The position numbers and the translations under genes were made by a program. The notes beneath the pieces were generated by a model, which was given only the letters and a program-made list of their open reading frames with translations, was not told where the DNA came from and searched no databases. DNA of 64,000 bases from Pseudonocardia sp. ICBG1293 (lineage in GTDB: Bacteria > Actinomycetota > Actinomycetes > Mycobacteriales > Pseudonocardiaceae), in contig NZ_JAHLEL010000057.1 of NCBI RefSeq assembly GCF_020131355.1, positions 62,001 through 126,000 of the forward strand, in the 5' to 3' direction. Positions 41,822 through 50,377 of this stretch are shown here, piece by piece. Within the stretch, counting starts at the first letter, position 1. Each line of letters opens with the position of its first letter.

Positions 41822-42850
41822 TCACGGAACGAGGATCGCCCGGCCACGGACCTTGCCCGCGTCCAGGTCGTGCAGGGCGTCGAGCGCCTGGTCGAGCTTG
41901 TACTGCACGGTGTGCAGCGTGACCTTGCCCGCCTGGGCCAGGACCATGAGCTCGGCGAGGTCGTTGTAGGTGCCGACGATGTTGCCGATGATGTTCTTCT
42001 CGCCGGCGACGAAGTCCAGGGTGGGCGCGGAGAGGTTGCCGCCGTAGCCGAGGACGAAGTTGTAGCCGGCCGGCCCGGTCATCGCCCAGGCGTCGTTCTC
42101 CGCGCCCTGCTCGGCCACGAAGTCGAAGACCACGGTCGCGCCGCCGCCGGTGAGCTCCTGGACCGCCTCGACCTGGTTGCCGTCGGCCACCACGGTCTCC
42201 TCGGCGCCGATCTGCTTCGCCAGCGCCAGGGCGTCCGGGTTCTTGTCGACGACGATGATCTTGGTGGCGGTCAGCGCGGCGAGGGCCTGGATGCCGATGT
42301 GCCCGAGCCCGCCCGCACCCTGCACGACCGCGGTGGTGCCCGGGTAGAGATGGGGCACGGCCTTGCGGACCGCGTGGTAGGCGGTGATGCCCGCGTCGGC
42401 CAGTGCGGCGACGTCGGCCGGGTTGGTGTCCGGGTTGAGCTTCACGCAGGACCGGGCGGTGGTGCGCAGGTACTCGGCCATACCGCCGTCGTTGTTCGAC
42501 AGCCCGGGGAAGAACGCGTCGCCGGTGCACTGCATGTCCCGCCCGTAGCGGCACATGGTGCACAGACCGCAGGACGGCTGCGGGTGCAGGATGACGGTGT
42601 CGCCGACCCGCACGTTGGTGACGCCGTCGCCGACCGCGTGCACCCAGCCCGCGTTCTCGTGGCCGATCACGTAGGGCAGGTCGGGGTTCTGGATGTCGGC
42701 CCAGTCCCCGTCGATGATGTGGAGGTCGGTGCGGCACACGCCGGCACCGCCGATCTTGACGATGACGTCGAGCGGACCCTGGATCGTGGGTTCTGCGATC
42801 TCGTCGATCTGTGGGTCCTGCTTGTACGCGTGCACCCGCACGGCCTTCAC
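41822..42850 (-). CDS. zinc-dependent NAD(P) alcohol dehydrogenase
   Basis: A 342-residue medium-chain dehydrogenase. The catalytic zinc residue Cys lies in GVCRTDLHI and GHENAGWV. The structural zinc lobe is CGLCTMCRYGRDMQC, and the nucleotide-binding fold has QGAGGLGHIGIQ with the acidic Asp in IVVDKNPD, favouring NAD. It oxidises an alcohol to an aldehyde or ketone; in the mim/prm-like clusters a homologue acts on the alcohol made by the oxygenase. It is first in the leftward unit adh-amidohydrolase-DUF59. ATG start 42850. Confidence 0.94.
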   Translation of the reverse strand: MKAVRVHAYKQDPQIDEIAEPTIQGPLDVIVKIGGAGVCRTDLHIIDGDWADIQNPDLPYVIGHENAGWVHAVGDGVTNVRVGDTVILHPQPSCGLCTMCRYGRDMQCTGDAFFPGLSNNDGGMAEYLRTTARSCVKLNPDTNPADVAALADAGITAYHAVRKAVPHLYPGTTAVVQGAGGLGHIGIQALAALTATKIIVVDKNPDALALAKQIGAEETVVADGNQVEAVQELTGGGATVVFDFVAEQGAENDAWAMTGPAGYNFVLGYGGNLSAPTLDFVAGEKNIIGNIVGTYNDLAELMVLAQAGKVTLHTVQYKLDQALDALHDLDAGKVRGRAILVP

Positions 42851-42871
42851 TGGCGGTACCTCCGAGCCTCG

Positions 42872-42987
42872 GACGCGCGACGTTGCGCGTCGTGGTGGTG
42901 GGACTTGGTGTGCCTGCTGTCACACCGATCTCATCCCCGTTGTGCACGACGGACAAGGGGGTTCGTTCTCGCACGATGAGAATCGTG
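42872..42987. promoter_or_regulatory. two dyads in the divergent adh/thioesterase promoter region
   Basis: GACGCGC (42872-42878) pairs with GCGCGTC (42885-42891), and CACGAT (42972-42977) pairs with ATCGTG (42982-42987). They lie on opposite sides of the 188-bp gap between adh (start 42850) and the thioesterase gene (start 43039). A regulator gene is not adjacent. Confidence 0.4.
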
Positions 42988-43038
42988 AGGAACCGGGCGT
43001 CGCTTTCCTCGGAGGTTACCGGCGAGTAGGGTCGGCCC

Positions 43039-43494
43039 ATGGCTGATGACGCGAGCTGGGTGGCCGACGCGATGACGCAGGCGGTGCCGTGGGTGGGCAC
43101 GGCGGGGATCACCTTCGGGGCGATCACCACGGACCGGGTGGAGGCGTTCCTCCCCGACCGGTCCGACCAGCACAACCACGTCGGCGGGCCGCACGCCGCG
43201 GTGATGTTCGGCCTCGGCGAGACGGCCTCCGGTGCGGTGGGTCTGGCCGCGTTCGCCTCCGTGGGCGACCGGGCCGTGCCGCTGGTCGTCCGGTCCGAGA
43301 TCCGCTACCTCAAGCTCGCGAAGGGCGACCTGCGCGCCGAGGCCGTGCTGACCCGTCCGGCCGGTGAGGTGCTCGCCGAGCTCGACGCCGGGGACCGCCC
43401 GGAGTTCTCCGTCGACGTGACCCTCACCGACGCCCAGGGCGTGCAGACCGGAGCGATGACGATCGTCTGGACGCTCAAGCCGAACAGGCGCTGA
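43039..43494 (+). CDS. hotdog-fold thioesterase-like protein (DUF4442/PaaI type)
   Basis: A 151-residue single-domain protein. The pattern DRSDQHNHVGGPHAAVMFGLGETASGAVGL matches the hotdog central helix with an N-H-x-G-G motif, and the end (FSVDVTLTDAQGVQTGAMTIVWTLKPNR) forms the outer strands. Such proteins hydrolyse acyl-CoA thioesters or bind them. The substrate is unknown. ATG start; divergent from adh and 26 bp upstream of the NAD(P)-binding gene. Confidence 0.87.
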   Translation: MADDASWVADAMTQAVPWVGTAGITFGAITTDRVEAFLPDRSDQHNHVGGPHAAVMFGLGETASGAVGLAAFASVGDRAVPLVVRSEIRYLKLAKGDLRAEAVLTRPAGEVLAELDAGDRPEFSVDVTLTDAQGVQTGAMTIVWTLKPNRR

Positions 43495-43520
43495 ACCCCC
43501 GTCCGGCCTAGCGTGGCCGC

Positions 43521-44180
43521 ATGGACGTGGTGATCGCCGGAGGCCATGGACAGATCGCGCTGCGACTGTCCACCCTGCTCACGGGTCAGGGGCACACGGT
43601 GCGCTCGATCGTGCGCAACCCCGACCACACCGACGACGTGGCGGCCACCGGGGCGAGTCCCGTCGTGGCCGACCTGGAGAAGATCTCCGCCGCGGACCTG
43701 ACGGGGCACCTCACCGGCGCCGACGCCGTCGTCTTCGCGGCGGGCGCCGGCCCGGACAGCGGTGTCGAGCGCAAGGAGACCGTGGACCGCGACGGGGCCA
43801 CCCTGCTCGCCGACGCGGCCGCCGGGGCGGGCGTCCGCCGCTACCTGCTGGTCTCCTCGCCGGGGGTGGACGCCGAGCCCGACCCGGCGCGTGGCGAGGT
43901 GTGGGCCGCCTACATCCGGGCGAAGAAGGCCGCCGAGGACGCGATCCGCGCCGACGGGCGGCTCGACGCGACGATCCTGCGCCCGGGCAAGCTCACGAAC
44001 GACCCGGGTACCGGACGCGTCACCCTGGCCCCGCCGCCGGTGGAGTACGGCGAGGTGACCCGCGACGACTCCGCCGCGGCCGTCGCCGCGCTGCTGGCCG
44101 CACCGCGGTCGGCGGGCCTGACCCTCGAGCTGCGCCACGGTGACACCGAGCTGGGGGACGCGGTCGCCGCCCTGGGGTGA
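43521..44180 (+). CDS. atypical SDR / NAD(P)H-binding protein
   Basis: A 219-residue NmrA/BVR-like atypical SDR. The cofactor motif is VVIAGGHGQIALRL (G-x-x-G-x-x), the middle contains VVFAAGAGPDSG, and Tyr and Lys lie in AAYIRAKKAAEDAI. The ending resembles YwnB/YhfK-type proteins, LRPGKLTNDPGTG. Probably redox-sensing or a small-molecule reductase; no substrate can be named. ATG start. It is followed after 53 bp by the frameshifted flavoprotein gene. Confidence 0.9.
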   Translation: MDVVIAGGHGQIALRLSTLLTGQGHTVRSIVRNPDHTDDVAATGASPVVADLEKISAADLTGHLTGADAVVFAAGAGPDSGVERKETVDRDGATLLADAAAGAGVRRYLLVSSPGVDAEPDPARGEVWAAYIRAKKAAEDAIRADGRLDATILRPGKLTNDPGTGRVTLAPPPVEYGEVTRDDSAAAVAALLAAPRSAGLTLELRHGDTELGDAVAALG

Positions 44181-44233
44181 CGGACCGGCCCCGGGGTGAC
44201 ATGGGACCGGTCCGGAGCGGGAAGCTCGGTGCC

Positions 44234-45629
44234 ATGAGCGAGCTGAGCTACGACGTCGTCGTGATCGGGGCGGGTCCGGTCGGTGAGAACGCCGCGGGCT
44301 ACGCGGTGGACGCCGGCCTGTCCGCCGCACTGGTGGAGGCCGAGCTGGTCGGCGGGGAGTGCTCCTACTGGGCGTGCATCCCGTCGAAGGCGCTGCTGCG
44401 CACGCCGCAGGCCGTCGCCGACGCGCGGCGGCTGCCGGGGGTGCGCGCCGAGTTCGACCCGGCCGAGGTGCTGGCCAGGCGGACGTCGTTCACCTCCGAC
44501 TGGGACGACAGCGGCCAGGTCCGGTGGGCCGAGGGTGCCGGTGCTGCGCGGGCGGGGCCGGCTGGCCGGCGAGAAGCGGGTCGTCGTGACGGCGGCGGAC
44601 GGCAGCGAGACCGTGGTGACGGCGGCCCGGGCGGTCGTGGTCGCGACCGGCAGCGGCCCGGTGGTGCCGCAGGTCGACGGGCTCGACACCGTCGAGTACT
44701 GGGGCTCGCGCGACGCGACCTCGGCCAGGGAGGTCCCGGACCGGCTCGGCGTGCTCGGCGGCGGGGTCGTGGGCTGCGAGATGGCGCTGGCCTGGGCCCG
44801 GCTGGGCGCGCGGGTCACCCTGTTCAACCACGGCGACCGGGTGCTGCCGGGTGCCGAGCCGCAGGCCTCCGAGCGGGTCGCGGCCGGGCTGCGGGAGGCG
44901 GGCGTCGATCTGCGGCTCGGCACCGGCCTGGACGCCGTCCGCCGGTCCGGGGACGCGACCGTGCTGGTCGGTGGCGGCGACGAGGTCGAGGTGGACCGGC
45001 TGCTCGTCGCGACCGGGCGTCGTCCGGCCACCGACGGGCTGGACCTGGACTCGGCCGGGGTCGCCCTCGGGCGGCGGGGCGAGATCGTCGTCGACGACTC
45101 GGGGCTGGCCGCCGGGGACTGGCTCTACGCCGTCGGCGACGTCAACGGCCGTGCTCCGCTGACCCACCAGGGCAAGTACCAGGCGCGGATCGCCGCGCAC
45201 GCGATCGCCGCCCGCGCCGCGGGCCGGGCGCTCGCCGACGGCCCCTGGGGCGAGGACGCGGCCACCGCCGACCACCACGCGGTACCGCAGGTCGTGTTCA
45301 CCGACCCGGAGGTGGCGTGGGTCGGGCGCACCGCCGCGGCCGCCCGCGACGAGGGACTGGACGTGCGGGTGGTGGACATCGACATCGCGGTCGCCGGGTC
45401 GTCGCTCACCGCCGACGGCTGGTCGGGCCGGGTGGTCGCGGTGGTCGACCCGGCCCGGGAGGTGCTGCTCGGGGTCACCTTCGTCGGCCCGGGGGTGGCC
45501 GAGCTGCTGCACGCGGCGACGGTCGCCGTCGTCGGCGAGGTGCCGCTGGGACGGCTCTGGCACGCGGTGCCGGCGTTCCCCACGATCAGCGAGGTGTGGC
45601 TGCGGGTGCTGGAGGACTACCGCGCCTAG
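44234..45629 (+). pseudogene. pyridine-nucleotide disulfide oxidoreductase, frameshifted
   Basis: The first frame runs from ATG 44234 (VVVIGAGPVGENAAGYAVDAG, then the redox disulfide GGECSYWACIPSKALL) to about 44533. The family sequence continues in another frame from 44535 (VPVLRGRGRLAGEKRV, ATGSGPVVPQVDG, second Rossmann GVLGGGVVGCEMALAWA, FTDPEVAWVG, HAVPAFPTISEVW) to 45629. Near the break the DNA reads GAGGGTGCCGGTG. One more copy of the 8-bp word GGTGCCGG would restore a continuous A-E-G-A-G-V-P-V reading, so loss of one direct-repeat copy is the simplest explanation. Otherwise it is a normal lipoamide-dehydrogenase/mercuric-reductase-like enzyme of about 467 residues. Confidence 0.85.
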
Positions 45630-45646
45630 CGGTGTCCCCGGTCCTG

Positions 45647-45676
45647 CTGTGGGCCCGGCCGGGGCCGGGCCCACAG
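45647..45676. terminator. hairpin between convergent genes
   Basis: CTGTGGGCCCGGCC (45647-45660) pairs with GGCCGGGCCCACAG (45663-45676); the innermost pairs must open to form the loop. It lies just between the flavoprotein stop and the DUF6474 stop and probably works in both directions. Confidence 0.75.
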
Positions 45677-45680
45677 GGGG

Positions 45681-46568
45681 TCAGGAACGGACGCCCAGGT
45701 GGTCGAGCAGCCGGACCTCGATGCGGTCGAGGTCGGCGGACACGGTCCGGTAGGCCGCCTTGCGGCGGGCGGCGGGCATGTTCTCGGCGGCCCGGACGGC
45801 GGCGGCCAGGTCGTGCAGCCGCGGCTCGGTCTCGTCGGCGAAGCGCTTGGCGGCCTCGTCGCGGTCGACGGTGCCGTCCTCGCGCAGCTCGGTGATGGTC
45901 CGCGCGACCCGCGACAGCCGTGCGTGCAGCCGGCCCCCGGGGCCGGAGTAGCCGCCCAGCTCGTCCGGCGAGACCCCGAGGCGCCGCGAGCGGTGGTCGT
46001 CGAGACGGTGGCGCAGCGACCCGGCCGCGGCCATCGCGTACGGCGCCAGCAGCGGCGCGACGATCTTGGCCATGCCCAGGTAGCGCTGGACCTTCTTGGC
46101 GTTCCACTCGTGGGCCCGGCGGTCGCGCTCGGCCTGCTTGGCGGCCAGGGTCTCGCTCTTGAGTCTGCCCTTCTCGGTGGCCCGCGAGGCCTTGGCCTCG
46201 GCCTTGCGGGCGCTCGCGTCGGCCTTCGCGGCGGCCCTGGCGACCTTCCGGTCGGCCGAGCGGGCCTTGAGGTCGGCCGAGCTCAGCAGGGCGTTCGCGG
46301 AGGCGGTGCCCTCCCCGACGGCGCGACGCGTGCTGCACGCGGCCCTGCGGCCCGCCTTCTCCGCCCGTCGCGACGCCGTCTCGGCCTTCTTCCGGGCCTT
46401 CACCGCGCGCTGGTGCAGCTTCTCGGCGGCCTTGTCGGCGGTCTCGCGGGTGTACTCGAGGGTCTGGACCGTGGCCGACTGCACCCGTTCCGACGCATCG
46501 ACCGCCGCCTCCCTGGTCGCCGCCGCGGCGCGCTCGCCCGCGCTCGGCTTCCTGCGCAGCAGTCCCAT
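45681..46568 (-). CDS. DUF6474-like Ala/Lys-rich coiled-coil protein
   Basis: A 295-residue protein opening with MGLLRRKPSAGERAAAATRE. Residues about 30-165 are a long Ala/Lys/Arg/Glu helix (VKARKKAETASRRAEKAGRR, ARAAAKADASARKAEAKASR). A conserved C-terminal half follows (KVQRYLGMAKIVAPLLAPYAMAAAG, then RLSRVARTITELREDG). This resembles actinobacterial DUF6474 proteins, function unknown; the hydrophobic centre may touch the membrane. ATG at 46568, with an upstream frame rejected as non-coding. It diverges from the nuclease gene. Confidence 0.75.
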   Translation of the reverse strand: MGLLRRKPSAGERAAAATREAAVDASERVQSATVQTLEYTRETADKAAEKLHQRAVKARKKAETASRRAEKAGRRAACSTRRAVGEGTASANALLSSADLKARSADRKVARAAAKADASARKAEAKASRATEKGRLKSETLAAKQAERDRRAHEWNAKKVQRYLGMAKIVAPLLAPYAMAAAGSLRHRLDDHRSRRLGVSPDELGGYSGPGGRLHARLSRVARTITELREDGTVDRDEAAKRFADETEPRLHDLAAAVRAAENMPAARRKAAYRTVSADLDRIEVRLLDHLGVRS

Positions 46569-46724
46569 GTCGTGTCCTCCCGGGTCGGCTCGGCAGATGA
46601 TCGCCGTGTCGTCGCAGCCTAGGGCCCCGTGCACCGCACGCGCAGGACCGACACCACCCGGGTGGGGGAACGGGGCGTCACGCGGATCCGGTCCTGTCGG
46701 GGGTGGTCTCTACCCTCGGGAGCC

Positions 46725-48452
46725 GTGAGCACCTCGACCGGACCCCGTACCGCGCCCGGCGTCCTGCTGGACGCGGCGGCGCTGAGCGGGTGCCGCCGGC
46801 GGGTGCACCTGGACCACGACCCGTCGGCGTCGGAGCTGCCGCGGGCGCTGCCGGACCCGGCGATCGAGCAGCGCCGGGCCGACGCGGCGGCGCACCGGGT
46901 GCGGATCGGCGAGCTGCTCGCGCACACCTGGGGCCCGGACTGGGCCGGCACCTGGCCGGACGGCGCGGCCGGGCCCGCCGAGACCGGCGCCGGATCCCGG
47001 GCGGCCCGGGCGGAGCGCACGGCCGAGCTCGTCGCCGCCGGTGCGCCGCTGGTCTGGGGCGCGGTCCTGCCGGTCGACGGTGACCGCCGCGGCACCGCGG
47101 AGCTGCTCGTGCGCACACCCACCGGCGGCTACGTCCCGCTGCTCGTGGTGCGCCGGCGGATCACCGACCCGGGCGAGGGTGCGCGCACGACCGCGGTCAC
47201 CGACCCGTGGCCGCAGCGCGCCCGGTACGACCCGGACCGCAAGGTCCGCTCCCAGCCGCGCGACCTGCTGGCCCTGGCCCAGCTGACCCGGCTGCTGGAG
47301 GCCGCGGGCTGGGCGCCGCCGGAGTCGGCCCCCCGGCTCGGCGGGGTGATCGGGCTCGACGCCGACGTGGTCGTCTGGCACGACCTGCGGGCCGGGCACT
47401 GGCCCGGCGGCCGTTCCACGCTGGAGGAGTACGACGCCCGGTTCACCGACCGGGCCGCCGTCGCCCGGGCGGCCGCGACCGGCGGACCCGCGCTCGCGAC
47501 CCCCTCGCGGATCACCGAGTGCCGTCGCTGCCCCTGGTGGCCGACGTGCGAGTCCGAGCTGGAGCAGGTCGACGACGTCAGCCTGGTCGCCCACGGCGAG
47601 ACGGCGCGGCTGCTGCGGGAGTCGGGCGTGGCGACCGTCGCCGGGCTGGCCGCGCTGGATCCGGCGGCCCCGCCCGCCGAGCTGACCGGCCCGCTGCCCG
47701 GGCCGCCGTTCACCGACCTGGTCGCGCTGGCGCGTGCGCGTCGCCGGGGTCTCGCCGTCGCCCGTCGGGTGCCGCGGGTGCCGGTCACCCGGGCCGACGT
47801 CGAGGTGGACGTCGACATGGAGAGCTTCGGCGAGTCCGGTGCCTACCTGTGGGGTGCGCTGCTGACGCTGCCCGGCGGTGCCCGTGCCGGGGATCCCGAG
47901 CCCGGCTACCGGGCGTTCGCGACCTGGGACCCGCTGCCCACCCGCGACGAGGGCCGCTCGTTCGGCGAGTTCTGGACGTGGTTCGCCGGTCTGCGGGCGG
48001 CCACCCTCGCGTCCGGGCGCACGTTCGCCGCGTACTGCTACAACGAGCAGGCCGAGAACCGCTGGATGATCGCCTCGGCGCAGCGGTTCGCCGGCATGCC
48101 CGGGGTGCCGACCGAGGCGGAGGTCCGCGCGTTCGTCGCGGACCCGTGCTGGGTCGACCTCTACGGCGTGGTCTCCACCTGGTTCCTGTGCGCGCAGGGC
48201 AAGGGGCTGAAGAAGATCGCCCCCGCCGCGGGGTTCTCCTGGCGGGACCCGGAGGCGGGCGGGGAGAACTCGATGCGCTGGTACCGCGACGCCGTCGCGC
48301 TGGACGGCGGCGACCCGGACCCGGTGCAGCGGGAGCGGCTGCTCGGCTACAACACCGACGACGTGCTGGCCACCCACGCGCTGCGCGAGTGGATGTCCTC
48401 GGACCGGGTGCTGGAGGTCCCGTTGGTCAGCGAGCTGCGTGACCGCGCCTGA
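46725..48452 (+). CDS. TM0106-family RecB-like nuclease
   Basis: A 575-residue protein. The N-terminal part is a RecB-like PD-(D/E)xK domain, ending in a cysteine cluster (ECRRCPWWPTCE) that probably holds an iron-sulfur cluster. The C-terminal part is an RNase-H-like exonuclease (VEVDVDMESFGESGAYLWG, then LGYNTDDVLATHALREWM). These two halves define the TM0106 family of putative nucleases, whose role in repair is untested. GTG start at 46725. It diverges from the DUF6474 gene and precedes the gamma-glutamyltransferase by 24 bp. Confidence 0.88.
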   Translation: MSTSTGPRTAPGVLLDAAALSGCRRRVHLDHDPSASELPRALPDPAIEQRRADAAAHRVRIGELLAHTWGPDWAGTWPDGAAGPAETGAGSRAARAERTAELVAAGAPLVWGAVLPVDGDRRGTAELLVRTPTGGYVPLLVVRRRITDPGEGARTTAVTDPWPQRARYDPDRKVRSQPRDLLALAQLTRLLEAAGWAPPESAPRLGGVIGLDADVVVWHDLRAGHWPGGRSTLEEYDARFTDRAAVARAAATGGPALATPSRITECRRCPWWPTCESELEQVDDVSLVAHGETARLLRESGVATVAGLAALDPAAPPAELTGPLPGPPFTDLVALARARRRGLAVARRVPRVPVTRADVEVDVDMESFGESGAYLWGALLTLPGGARAGDPEPGYRAFATWDPLPTRDEGRSFGEFWTWFAGLRAATLASGRTFAAYCYNEQAENRWMIASAQRFAGMPGVPTEAEVRAFVADPCWVDLYGVVSTWFLCAQGKGLKKIAPAAGFSWRDPEAGGENSMRWYRDAVALDGGDPDPVQRERLLGYNTDDVLATHALREWMSSDRVLEVPLVSELRDRA

Positions 48453-48476
48453 GGTCCGCGTGGCGGCCCCGACCGT

Positions 48477-50309
48477 GTGAGGATCCGGGTCGTGGCACCC
48501 AGAGGACACGACCGGATCGGGCCGCACGGCGCGGTCAGCAGCACCCACCATCTCGGCACGGCCGCCGCGGCCACGGTGCTGGCGCGGGGCGGGAACGCCT
48601 TCGACGCCGCCGTCGCCTGCGGTTTCGTGCTGCAGGTCGTCGAGCCGCACCTGTGCGGGCCGGGCGGTGAGCTGCCCGCCGTGTTCGTCACCGCGACCGA
48701 CCCGGTCCCGCGGGTGCTGTGCGCCCAGGGCGTGGCCCCGGCCGCCGCGACGGCAGACCGGTTGCGTGACCTGGGCTGCGCGATCGTGCCCGGCACCGGT
48801 CTGCTGCCGGCGACGGTCCCCGGGGCCTGGGACGGCTGGCTGACCCTGCTCCGCGACCACGGCACGTGGGAGCTCGAGGACGTCCTCGCACCGGCGCTCG
48901 GCTACGCCGCGGGTGGGTTCCCGCTGGTCCCGCGGGTCCCGGCGGCCATCGGCACGGTCGCCGACCACTTCCGCGCGCACTGGCCGTCGTCGGCGGCGAC
49001 CTGGCTGCCCGACGGCCGGGTCCCCGCCGCGGGCGAGCTGGTGCGGCTGCCGGTGCTGGCCGGGACCTGGCGCCGGCTGCTCGGCGAGGCCGTCGGCCCG
49101 AGCCGGGAGGCGCGCATCGACGCCGCCCGGGATGCCTGGTACCGCGGGTTCGTCGCCGAGGAGATCGGCCGGTTCGCCGCCACCCCGGTCCGGGACGAGA
49201 CCGGTCGCGACCACACCGGCCTGCTCACCGCCGACGACCTGGCCGGCTGGTCGGCGCACTACGAGGACGCACTCGTCGCCGACGCCGGGGCCGGGTGGTC
49301 GGTCGCGAAGTGCGGCCCGTGGTCGCAGGGCCCGGTCCTGTTGCAGCAGCTGCGCCTGCTCGCGGGTCTGGACCTGGAGCTGCCCGGGGGTGTCGCCACC
49401 CTCGACACGGTGCACGCCGCCGCCGAGGCCGCGAAGCTCGCCTTCGCCGACCGGGAGGCCTGGTACGGCGACGGCGCACCCGCCGCACCCGCCGACCTCG
49501 TCGCCGACCTGCTGTCCGAGGACTACACCGCCGCCCGGCGGGGTCTGATCGGCCCGGCCTCGGACGGCGGGTTGCGGCCCGGCTCGCCGGGTGGACGCAC
49601 TCCCCGGATCGGGGACCACGCGGCGACCCCGGGTGCCGGTCGCGGTTCCGGTACGGAGGGGCCGGGCCCCGGCGAGCCGACAGTGTCGCGGGACGGCGTC
49701 GCCCGCGGGGACACGGTGCACGTCGACGTCGTCGACGCGGCCGGGAACATGATCTCGGTGACGCCGTCGGGTGGTTGGCTGCAGTCGTCGCCGACGATCC
49801 CGGAGCTCGGCTTCTGCCTGGGCACCCGCGGCCAGATGTTCTGGCTGGAGGACGGCCTGGCGAGCACCCTGGCGCCCGGGCGGATGCCGCGCACCACGCC
49901 GTCGCCGTCGCTGGCGCTGCGTGACGGCGAGCCCGCCCTCGCCTTCGGGACGCCCGGCGGGGACCAGCAGGACCAGTGGCAGCTCGCCTTCCTGCTCGCG
50001 CTGATGCACGGCGGACTCGACCTGCAGGCCGCGATCGACGCGCCGACCTGGCACTCGACGGCGTTCCCGGCATCGTTCGCGCCGCGCGGCTGGGAGCTGC
50101 ACGGGCTCGTCGTCGAGTCCCGGCTGGGGCCCGACACCCTCGCCGGGCTGGCCCGTCGGGGGCACGCCGTGGAGGACGCGGGCGCGTGGGCCCTGGGCCG
50201 GATGTGCGCGGTCGGGACCGGCGCCGCCGTCCCGGGGGGCGGTGGCCCGGGGACGCTGCACGCCGCGGTCGACCCGCGGTCCGGGGTCGGTGCGGCGATC
50301 GCGCTGTAG
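48477..50309 (+). CDS. gamma-glutamyltransferase-family Ntn hydrolase
   Basis: A 610-residue protein of the GGT family. The large subunit starts GPHGAVSSTHHLGTAAAATVLARGGNAFDAAVACGF and has CGPGGELPAVF. The autoprocessing nucleophile is Thr413 in RGDTVHVDVVDAAGNMIS, followed by the small subunit (GTRGQMFWLEDG, GTPGGDQQDQWQ). There is no obvious signal peptide, so it is probably cytoplasmic, unlike classic secreted GGTs; substrates other than glutathione are likely. GTG start at 48477. It ends before a strong terminator and the parS-like site. Confidence 0.92.
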   Translation: MRIRVVAPRGHDRIGPHGAVSSTHHLGTAAAATVLARGGNAFDAAVACGFVLQVVEPHLCGPGGELPAVFVTATDPVPRVLCAQGVAPAAATADRLRDLGCAIVPGTGLLPATVPGAWDGWLTLLRDHGTWELEDVLAPALGYAAGGFPLVPRVPAAIGTVADHFRAHWPSSAATWLPDGRVPAAGELVRLPVLAGTWRRLLGEAVGPSREARIDAARDAWYRGFVAEEIGRFAATPVRDETGRDHTGLLTADDLAGWSAHYEDALVADAGAGWSVAKCGPWSQGPVLLQQLRLLAGLDLELPGGVATLDTVHAAAEAAKLAFADREAWYGDGAPAAPADLVADLLSEDYTAARRGLIGPASDGGLRPGSPGGRTPRIGDHAATPGAGRGSGTEGPGPGEPTVSRDGVARGDTVHVDVVDAAGNMISVTPSGGWLQSSPTIPELGFCLGTRGQMFWLEDGLASTLAPGRMPRTTPSPSLALRDGEPALAFGTPGGDQQDQWQLAFLLALMHGGLDLQAAIDAPTWHSTAFPASFAPRGWELHGLVVESRLGPDTLAGLARRGHAVEDAGAWALGRMCAVGTGAAVPGGGGPGTLHAAVDPRSGVGAAIAL

Positions 50310-50316
50310 ACGCCGG

Positions 50317-50352
50317 ACGCCCCGGCCCCCCCGTGACGGGGGACCGGGGCGT
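50317..50352. terminator. two-part hairpin between convergent genes
   Basis: ACGCCCCGG (50317-50325) pairs with CCGGGGCGT (50344-50352), with an inner CCCCCG/CGGGGG stem and TGA loop. It lies between the gamma-glutamyltransferase stop and the exporter stop, touching the parS-like palindrome. Confidence 0.75.
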
Positions 50353-50364
50353 TCCACGTGGAAC
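50351..50364. promoter_or_regulatory. parS: parS-like ParB binding site
   Basis: GTTCCACGTGGAAC is a perfect 14-bp palindrome that differs from the core parS sequence GTTTCACGTGAAAC by one symmetric substitution, a form within the actinobacterial consensus. It lies between convergent genes. The position about 50 kb from the presumed gyrA end fits the clustering of parS near the origin. No second copy was seen in the window. Confidence 0.75.
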
Positions 50365-50377
50365 ACGAACGGGTGGG

